In this document: one piece after another, positions 58,254-64,000 of the stretch
Layout: each line of letters starts with the position of its first letter
How positions within the stretch are numbered: position 1 is the first letter of the stretch
Assembly (NCBI GenBank): GCA_946554335.1
Contig: CAMNSA010000002.1
Location: forward strand, 1 to 64,000
Source: an uncultured Neglectibacter sp.
Lineage (GTDB): Bacteria; Bacillota; Clostridia; Oscillospirales; Acutalibacteraceae
Direction: 5' to 3'
DNA length: 64,000 nucleotides
Translations under genes and position numbers: made by a program
The notes under the pieces: generated by a model
What the model was told of the DNA's origin: nothing
Databases searched by the model: none
What the model saw: only the letters and a program-made list of their open reading frames with translations

Positions 58254-60564
58254 ACAGGATAAGGAAGTGTACCGTGTTCCTCATAAGGTTCAAGATGTCA
58301 TTCCCATCAGGCGAATCTGGCCCGATGGGATTTTTCTTGTAGGCAACAAGTACAGCAAGATGTATCGTTTCTCTGACATCAATTACCTGGTCGCCAGCCG
58401 TGAGGATAAGGAGAGTATGTTCCTCCGTTATTCTGACCTGCTCAACAGTCTGGATAGCGGTGCAACAACCAAAATCACCATCAACAATCGCAGGGTCAAT
58501 AAGAGGGACTTTGAAAAGGACATTCTCATGCCCCTGCGTGGCGACGACATGGACCAGTATCGGAAAGAGTACAACCAAATGCTTCTGGATAAGGCTACCG
58601 GCGGAAATGGAATCATGCAGGACAAGTATTTGACTGTATCCGTCCAGAAGAAAGATATTGAGGAAGCCAGAACCTACTTTGGGCGAATCGGGGCAGACCT
58701 CACATCTCACTTCTCCAAACTCGGCTCCAAATGTGTGGAGCTGAATGCCACCCAGCGCCTCCAGGTGCTCCATGACTTCTACCGTTCCGGCGAGGAAAGT
58801 GCCTTTCGCTTTGACATGAAGGATATGGCGAAAAAGGGGCATGACTTCAAGGACTATATTTGCCCGGACTATGTGGAAAAGCACAGCGATTACCTGAAGC
58901 TGGGTGACAAGTTTTGCCGTGTTCTGTTTCTCAAAGACTATGCGTCCTACATCAAGGACAGCATGGTGTCTGAACTGACCGATTTCAATAGGAATATGAT
59001 GATGTCCTTTGATGTGATCCCGGTCCCCACCGATGAAGCGGTCAAGGAAGTGGAAAGTCGGCTTTTGGGGGTGGAAACCAATATCACAAATTGGCAGCGT
59101 CGCCAGAACAGCAACAACAATTTTTCCGCCGTGGTTCCGTATGACATGGAACTCCAGCGCAAAGAGAGCAAGGAGTTTTTGGACGATCTCACGACCAGAG
59201 ATCAGAAAATGATGTTCGTGGTGGTCACGCTCGTAATCATGGCAGACAGCAGGGAGCAGCTTGATTCTGACACAGAGGCTATCCTGGCGGTAGCCCGAAA
59301 GAATATGTGCCAGATGGCCACCCTGAAGTATCAGCAGCTCGACGGTTTGAATACCGTCCTGCCCATCGGGGCACGGAAGATCAACACCTTCCGAACCTTG
59401 ACCACGGAATCGCTGGCAGTGTTTACGCCCTTTAAGGTGCAGGAAATCCAGGACAAAGGCGGTATCTACTTCGGCGAAAACGCCATTTCCCACAATCTCA
59501 TCATGTGCAACAAGGAAAATCTGCTGAACCAGTCCGCATTTCTTCTGGGAGTGCCCGGTTCCGGCAAGTCGTTTAGCGCTAAGGAACTGATTACCTTCCT
59601 GACCCTGAACACAGATGATGACATTCTGATCTGTGATCCGGAGGGAGAATATGCCCCGTTGATTGAGGCTATGGGAGATATTGGAACGGTGATCCATGTT
59701 GCCGCAGGCGGCAAAGACCGCCTGAACGCCATGTATATGGTGGACGGTTACGCAGAAGCGAATCCCATTGTCGTAAAGTCGCAGTTCATCATGTCCCTGA
59801 TTGAACAGATTGATGACAAAAGCGTGGGAGCACAGCAAAAGTCCATCATTGACCGCTGTATCACCCTCGTCTACCAGGAGGCAAAGGAAACCGGGATCGT
59901 GCCCACCTTGACCACTCTGCGTGAAAAGCTCATGGAACAGCCGGAACCCGAAGCAGGACAGATCGCACTATCTCTGGAACTCTATACTACCGGCTCTCTG
60001 GATATTTTCGGAAAGCAAAGCAATGTTGACATGGATAAGCGAATCGTAGTCTTTGATATTCACGGACTCGGCGCTCAGTTAAAGCCTGCCGGATTGCTCG
60101 TCATTACCGATACTATGTTGAACCGGGTAGGCGTCAACTGGAAGAACGGGAAACGCACTCACATCTTCATTGATGAGTTTCATGTTGTCTTTGAGAATGA
60201 GTTCTCCGCAGCTTTCTTCAACTCCGCTTGGCGGCAGTTCCGTAAACGCAACGCCTATCCCACTGCCATCACGCAGAATGTTGAGTACCTCCTGGATTCC
60301 GTACAGGCAAGTACCATGCTCTCCAACTCTGAGTTCGTGGTCATGCTCAATCAAGCAGCTTCTGACCGTGACAAGCTCTCAAAGCTGCTGAATATCTCCG
60401 CAGAGCAAATGAGCTATATCACCAATGCTGACGCTGGGTGCGGATTGATTAAATACGGTTCAGCTCTGGTTCCCTTCATCAACCGTTTTCCGCAGAAAAC
60501 CAGGCTTTATGAGCTGATGACCACCCGCCCCGGTGAGGGGAGCTTCGCTCTTGGAACAGATTAA
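58225..60564 (+). CDS. virB4: VirB4-type conjugation ATPase
   Basis: 779 residues. Walker A is GVPGSGKSF (about residues 443-451), Walker B HIFIDEFHV (about 645-653). The N-terminal domain (1-400) resembles the TraC/VirB4 N-domain. It powers substrate transfer with VirD4. ATG 58225 overlaps prgI; the downstream ATG at 58228 is equivalent. Encoded next to the CHAP hydrolase, the order of Tn1549-like elements. Confidence 0.93.
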   Translation: MMKSLQRVIKQDKEVYRVPHKVQDVIPIRRIWPDGIFLVGNKYSKMYRFSDINYLVASREDKESMFLRYSDLLNSLDSGATTKITINNRRVNKRDFEKDILMPLRGDDMDQYRKEYNQMLLDKATGGNGIMQDKYLTVSVQKKDIEEARTYFGRIGADLTSHFSKLGSKCVELNATQRLQVLHDFYRSGEESAFRFDMKDMAKKGHDFKDYICPDYVEKHSDYLKLGDKFCRVLFLKDYASYIKDSMVSELTDFNRNMMMSFDVIPVPTDEAVKEVESRLLGVETNITNWQRRQNSNNNFSAVVPYDMELQRKESKEFLDDLTTRDQKMMFVVVTLVIMADSREQLDSDTEAILAVARKNMCQMATLKYQQLDGLNTVLPIGARKINTFRTLTTESLAVFTPFKVQEIQDKGGIYFGENAISHNLIMCNKENLLNQSAFLLGVPGSGKSFSAKELITFLTLNTDDDILICDPEGEYAPLIEAMGDIGTVIHVAAGGKDRLNAMYMVDGYAEANPIVVKSQFIMSLIEQIDDKSVGAQQKSIIDRCITLVYQEAKETGIVPTLTTLREKLMEQPEPEAGQIALSLELYTTGSLDIFGKQSNVDMDKRIVVFDIHGLGAQLKPAGLLVITDTMLNRVGVNWKNGKRTHIFIDEFHVVFENEFSAAFFNSAWRQFRKRNAYPTAITQNVEYLLDSVQASTMLSNSEFVVMLNQAASDRDKLSKLLNISAEQMSYITNADAGCGLIKYGSALVPFINRFPQKTRLYELMTTRPGEGSFALGTD

Positions 60565-60590
60565 CCCCTGCTCCATGGGAGGTGTAAGCC

Positions 60591-62561
60591 ATGAGTAAAA
60601 TCAAAACCCGTGAGCGAGTCCGTGACATCAAGGTTCTGGATAAGTCGCTGGTCGCCGGCGAGCGGATGAAGCAAGCCTTTATCCGCTCAAAGCAGTCCAC
60701 CGCTGACCTGATGGATAATAGCTCTGCCTCCTCCAGCGAATACGCCGAAAGCCGGGTTGAACACAGCATGGAGGGTATAGGTCGGGAAGCGTCTTATGTG
60801 ACATTCCAGCAAGGAAAGAGGCTGGCTCGAAAAGGCAGAGAATCCTTGCAGGAACACCTATCGCATGAGCAAGAAGGCGGTTCTCCCTCCAATTCCTACG
60901 CAGAGGAACCGCATAGGCCACAGTCTGACGGTCGCACCTACGAACCACAGAGAAGCGCCCCCACAGTTCAAAGAGAAAGCATGGAACACCCAACGCAATC
61001 TCCAACTGAGCGGGGCCGTCAACTCGCCAAGGACAAGGCGAAAACGAAGGTACAGGAGAAACGGCGGATCAAGAGCAGAGCGGAACTCTCTGTTCGGACC
61101 TATGACAATCTCGTCCGGTCGGATATTCCCTCGCCTGGTCCAGAGAGCGTCCACAGCACGAGCAGAGCGGATCGCATTCGACATTTAACGACGGATAAGA
61201 CGATCAAGACCGCAAAGCAGACAGACCGGACCATAAAGCAGACTGCCCGAACTACCGGAAAAGCAGCTGTAAAATCCTCCAAGCGCACCATAAAGACCGC
61301 TGAACGCACCTCAAAATCCGCTATTAAGACAGCACAGGCCACGGCGAAAACAGCAGAGAAATCAGCAAAGGCAGCAGCCAAGGCTTCTCAGAAAGCGGCC
61401 CAGGCAGCACGGGTGGCAGCAAAAACCGCCGCCGAAGCCGCTAAGGTAGCGGCAAAAGCCGTTGCAACGACAGTGAAAGCGATTATTGCCGCTGTGAAAT
61501 CTCTTGTTGCGGCAATCGCTGCTGGGGGCTGGGTCGCAGTGGTAGCCATTGTGATTATTTGCCTGATAGGTCTTCTTGTTGCCTCTTGCTTTGGTATCTT
61601 CTTCTCTGGAGAGGATACCGGCACGGGACAGTCCATGCCCACCGCCGTCCGTGAAATCAATCAGGAGTATGAAGACAGGCTGGAGAAAATCAAGGCGAAT
61701 AACAGCCATGATACCCTCGAAATGGCAGGCTCAAGAGCTGTCTGGCCTGATGTTTTGGCTATCTACTCTGTCAAGACCACCACTGATCCTGATAACGCCC
61801 AGGAGGTGGCCAGCATGGACGATGGCAAGAAAGCACTGTTAAAGGAGGTCTTTTGGGCTATGAATGAGATCTCCTACCGTACAGAGAGCCATACCACGAC
61901 CTCGACCGTTGAAGCGGCAGATGAAGACGGAAATATCGTCACAGAAGAAGTCGAGGAAACCGTAACGACCCTCTATATCACAGTGACACATAAGACGGTC
62001 GATGATATGGCACTGCAATACGGATTCAATGAGGAACAGAAAGCCCAGCTTGCAGAACTGCTCTCGGAGGAAAACCGAAGTTTGTGGAGCAGCGTCCTAT
62101 ATGGGATCGGCATAGGGGACGGCGAGATCGTGACAGTCGCTCTTTCCCAGATAGGAAATGTAGGCGGTCAGCCATACTGGAGCTGGTACGGTTTCGGTTC
62201 CCGTGTGGAGTGGTGCGCCTGCTTCGTTTCCTGGTGTGCGAATGAATGCGGATATATTGACGCCGGCGTGATTCCCAAGTTTGCCGGCTGCGTGACTGGC
62301 GTACAGTGGTTCCGTGACAGGGGCCTTTGGATGGATAACGCAGCAGAGCCAAGACCCGGCGACATCATCTTTTTCGACTGGAACAATCCCGGAGGGTCCT
62401 CTGGTCCGCAGGACGGTGAGGCTGACCATGTGGGAATTGTGGAGAAGGTAGAAAACGGCATTGTCTACACCATCGAGGGCAACTCCGGCGATAGCTGTCG
62501 GGAGAATCACTATCCCATTGGTTATTATGAAATCCTGGGGTACGGGTGCCCGCAGTATTAA
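60591..62561 (+). CDS. Membrane-anchored CHAP-domain peptidoglycan hydrolase
   Basis: 656 residues. Cytoplasmic N-terminus (1-205), a Lys/Ala/Thr repeat region (about 205-300) likely binding DNA or wall polymer, one membrane helix (about 310-335), an extracellular linker, then a C-terminal CHAP amidase (about 515-656): [15 protein letters not shown] carries the catalytic Cys (about 540) and ADHVGIVE the His. It opens a hole in the cell wall for the secretion channel. AGGTG precedes ATG 60591. Confidence 0.88.
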   Translation: MSKIKTRERVRDIKVLDKSLVAGERMKQAFIRSKQSTADLMDNSSASSSEYAESRVEHSMEGIGREASYVTFQQGKRLARKGRESLQEHLSHEQEGGSPSNSYAEEPHRPQSDGRTYEPQRSAPTVQRESMEHPTQSPTERGRQLAKDKAKTKVQEKRRIKSRAELSVRTYDNLVRSDIPSPGPESVHSTSRADRIRHLTTDKTIKTAKQTDRTIKQTARTTGKAAVKSSKRTIKTAERTSKSAIKTAQATAKTAEKSAKAAAKASQKAAQAARVAAKTAAEAAKVAAKAVATTVKAIIAAVKSLVAAIAAGGWVAVVAIVIICLIGLLVASCFGIFFSGEDTGTGQSMPTAVREINQEYEDRLEKIKANNSHDTLEMAGSRAVWPDVLAIYSVKTTTDPDNAQEVASMDDGKKALLKEVFWAMNEISYRTESHTTTSTVEAADEDGNIVTEEVEETVTTLYITVTHKTVDDMALQYGFNEEQKAQLAELLSEENRSLWSSVLYGIGIGDGEIVTVALSQIGNVGGQPYWSWYGFGSRVEWCACFVSWCANECGYIDAGVIPKFAGCVTGVQWFRDRGLWMDNAAEPRPGDIIFFDWNNPGGSSGPQDGEADHVGIVEKVENGIVYTIEGNSGDSCRENHYPIGYYEILGYGCPQY

Positions 62562-62596
62562 AAAAGCTGCCACCTCATTAGGTGGCAGTTAGTTAC
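62562..62596 (-). terminator. Terminator for the 62600 repressor gene
   Basis: Stem GCTGCCACCT / AGGTGGCAGT; the T run is on the minus strand (after the repressor stop), but it can also halt the plus-strand T4SS operon. Confidence 0.75.
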
Positions 62597-62599
62597 ATA

Positions 62600-62908
62600 T
62601 CATTTCTTGAGCCCCTTAGCCAGGTTGATAAGGCTATCAACTTGTTCATTGCTCAGCGTCTTTGCAATCTCGAACAGCTCTTTTGCCTTTGATGGATTGG
62701 CGGAATCAACATCGAAAAAATCCTTTGGGGTGATACCAAGGTATTCGCAAATGAAGAAAATTCCTGAGAGCGATGGCTTTGATTTTCCACTCTCAATGTT
62801 ATTGATATATCCTGGATTTTGTCCCATAGACAGGCTCATATCACGGGCAGAAACGCCCTTTTCGCTTCGCAATCTGGCCAAGCGAAGGGAAAATTCCTTC
62901 TCGGTCAT
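62600..62908 (-). CDS. XRE-family transcriptional regulator
   Basis: 102 residues. Cro/C1-type helix-turn-helix about 6-58 (FSLRLARLRSEKGVSARDMSLSMGQNPGYINNIESGKSKPS, quoted in parts). A C-terminal helix follows. GGAAGGTGG precedes the ATG at 62908. It is divergent from the SLOG gene, and the pair share a palindrome in between. Likely a regulator of the right arm. Confidence 0.85.
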   Translation of the reverse strand: MTEKEFSLRLARLRSEKGVSARDMSLSMGQNPGYINNIESGKSKPSLSGIFFICEYLGITPKDFFDVDSANPSKAKELFEIAKTLSNEQVDSLINLAKGLKK

Positions 62909-62933
62909 CCTTGAATCACCACCTTCCGATATA

Positions 62934-63012
62934 TTTTAACCCACACAAGAGTTAAAAATATGGGCGGTGGGGCTGTAAATGCCTTGATGTAATGGCTGTT
63001 AGATGTTATTAT
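62934..63012. promoter_or_regulatory. Divergent operator/promoter between repressor and SLOG gene
   Basis: TTTTAAC (62934-62940) and GTTAAAA (62951-62957) form an inverted repeat suitable for the XRE protein. On the plus strand TTGATG (62984-62989) and TATTAT (63007-63012), 17 bases apart, make the promoter of the 63035 gene. Confidence 0.6.
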
Positions 63013-63034
63013 AGCTTGAGGTGGTGGTTTTGAG

Positions 63035-63523
63035 ATGACAGAACTTGAAAAGAGGCAGAAAAGATGTTGTTTTACCGGTCATAGACCGCAAAAGCTACAT
63101 CGAGCGGAGAGCGACATCAAAAAGGATTTAGAGGAAGCCATCAGGGAAGCTATATCGTCCGGATACAGGACTTTTATTACCGGAATGGCTTATGGGGTGG
63201 ATATTTGGGCAGGAGAGATTGTAGTTCGACTAAGAGAAGCAAATCCCGAACTGCATTTAATCGCTGCAATACCATTTCCCGATTTTAGCACTCGATGGTC
63301 AAATGACTGGAAACGAAGGTATGATTCTCTACTTGAGAATGCAGACCTGATTAAGTATATTTGTCCTTCGTATAATGCAGGAGCATATCAGCGGCGGAAT
63401 GAATGGATGGTGGATCACTCAACCCATGTAATAGCTGTGTTCAATGGAGAAAAGAGTGGGACAAAGAACACCATCGACTACGCTCGCAAGTGTGAAATAG
63501 AAATTGAGATTATTCAGGCATAA
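63035..63523 (+). CDS. SLOG-superfamily (DUF1273/YpsA-like) protein
   Basis: 162 residues. CCFTGHRPQKL (about 10-20) is the signature of the YpsA/DUF1273 branch of the SLOG fold; the Rossmann-like segments TGMAYGVDIWA (about 47-57) and FNGEKSGTKNTIDYA (about 137-151) follow. SLOG domains bind nucleotides and occur in several anti-phage systems, but this small single-domain form alone is common in Firmicutes. GAGGTGGTGG precedes the ATG. Confidence 0.85.
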   Translation: MTELEKRQKRCCFTGHRPQKLHRAESDIKKDLEEAIREAISSGYRTFITGMAYGVDIWAGEIVVRLREANPELHLIAAIPFPDFSTRWSNDWKRRYDSLLENADLIKYICPSYNAGAYQRRNEWMVDHSTHVIAVFNGEKSGTKNTIDYARKCEIEIEIIQA

Positions 63524-63536
63524 GGAGCGTGTTGTT

Positions 63537-64000
63537 GTGTCTGTAATATATGAAAAGCACTATCCTCACCCAACAATCGAGGAAGAAATGAAGGAATTGG
63601 AGGAGTATCAGAAGGTAATCGAAACTTCACCCGATTGTAAGTTTGAACCTATTAAGCCTTTTAACGAGTTCTTTAAGGACATAATAGAGAATCGTACCCT
63701 TATTCTGCTCCCTGAAAGAATGAAAGGGGCAGAAGCGTTTATACAACTTGCTATTGAAACCTCCGAATTCTATGAGTTTGATACGAGGATTAATCGAGAG
63801 GATAGCCATATAGCGGTGAGCTACTCCTTTGATAGCGGTGGTGATATGGCATACTTGATTCCGGTTATTCGGCTGGCAGACAGTATCTCTTTCTTCACGG
63901 GCATTCATGGTTTCGAGATCACTATTTCGCTTGACTACTATACTCATGCTGTTTATGACAAGGGAAGACTTTGCCACCCGAAAGACCTATCATCATTTTT
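63537..64000 (+). CDS. Hypothetical protein, cut off by the window edge
   Basis: Read from GTG 63537 (AAGGAG nine bases before), 154 codons stay open to the last base. It starts MSVIYEKHYPHPTIEEEM and is an acidic, alpha/beta-looking soluble protein. It follows the SLOG gene by 13 bases, so the two form one operon. No family is recognised in the visible part; the C-terminus is missing. Confidence 0.65.
   Translation, partial: MSVIYEKHYPHPTIEEEMKELEEYQKVIETSPDCKFEPIKPFNEFFKDIIENRTLILLPERMKGAEAFIQLAIETSEFYEFDTRINREDSHIAVSYSFDSGGDMAYLIPVIRLADSISFFTGIHGFEITISLDYYTHAVYDKGRLCHPKDLSSF

Larger units (their letters stand above)
20600..64000. mobile_element. Integrative conjugative element (Tn1549/CTn-like MOB-P, type IV secretion), left end to window edge
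   Basis: From the metallophosphoesterase gene onward the content changes to element genes: serine recombinase operon, parAB, ArdC/methylase/helicase giant protein, ParM, MobC, relaxase, PcfB, LtrC-like, VirD4, VirB2/VirB6-like, PrgI, VirB4 and CHAP hydrolase in the usual order of Tn1549-type elements. The left boundary must lie between the tRNA-Tyr terminator and the end of the 20878 gene; no direct-repeat attachment site can be seen because the right end is outside the window, and the boundary given is approximate. Confidence 0.85.

Noticed and set aside
58204-59838. 544-codon minus-strand frame opposite virB4
   Set aside because: It is antisense to a well-supported ATPase gene and its product has no known motif.
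1-64000. CRISPR arrays or cas genes
   Set aside because: No regular repeat-spacer pattern or Cas signature was seen.

Overview
The window looks like the chromosome of a Gram-positive, spore-forming, anaerobic gut Clostridia (Oscillospiraceae/Eubacteriales-like). The grounds are strong GGAGG ribosome sites, frequent TTG/GTG starts, an L10 leader RNA, the rplU-prp-rpmA-obgE and mrnC housekeeping genes, S-layer-homology proteins, and a probable forespore Q/N-rich peptide. This is inference from gene content; no 16S rRNA is present.

Bases 1-20561 are host chromosome. They hold rpmG-secE-nusG-rplK-rplA and rplJ-rplL (each with its own promoter and leader, and not followed by rpoB), a small membrane protein, a BspA-type leucine-rich-repeat/SLH surface protein, a potABCD polyamine transporter behind a structured promoter-terminator leader, a gutted MmeI-like restriction-modification gene, rplU-prp-rpmA, obgE, mrnC, a YitT transporter-like gene, an unlisted 57-residue Q/N-rich gene on the minus strand, an RsmF-like rRNA methylase, an inositol-monophosphatase-family gene, tRNA-Thr(TGT) and tRNA-Tyr(GTA).

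From roughly 20.6 kb to beyond the right edge lies an integrative and conjugative element (ICE) of the broad Tn1549/CTn type. Its left arm (20878-27213, all minus strand) is a tight eight-gene operon: XRE regulator, RepA/RegA-like ATPase, a catalytically degenerate serine-recombinase paralogue, the active large serine recombinase, two small proteins that appear to be stand-alone copies of the recombinase's C-terminal domain, an RHH/Phd-like protein and a metallophosphoesterase. A non-coding block of about 900 bases follows, with 11-bp iterons and a highly structured candidate RNA. Rightward come parA-parB, surface-protein cargo, a set of ICE 'maintenance' genes, a 2776-residue ArdC-like/N6-methylase/SNF2-helicase protein that contains tnpV in another reading frame, a NYN-domain nuclease-like cargo gene with its own promoter, an AbrB/RelE toxin-antitoxin pair, a primase-like TOPRIM gene, an actin-like parM/parR pair, an oriT-like region, mobC, relaxase, pcfB, an LtrC-like gene, and the type IV secretion genes virD4, a VirB2-like gene, a VirB6-like gene, prgI, virB4 and a CHAP hydrolase. 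The right end (XRE regulator, SLOG protein and a gene cut by the window edge) is probably still inside the element; its right boundary is not visible.

How it works together: the serine recombinase operon would excise and integrate the element, ParAB and ParM/ParR would stabilise it, MobC/relaxase would nick oriT, VirD4/PcfB would couple the DNA to the VirB4/VirB6/PrgI channel, and the CHAP enzyme would open the peptidoglycan. Most novel signals are the shared recombinase-associated domain, the dead recombinase partner, the tnpV overprint, the structured RNA before parA and the NYN cargo gene.
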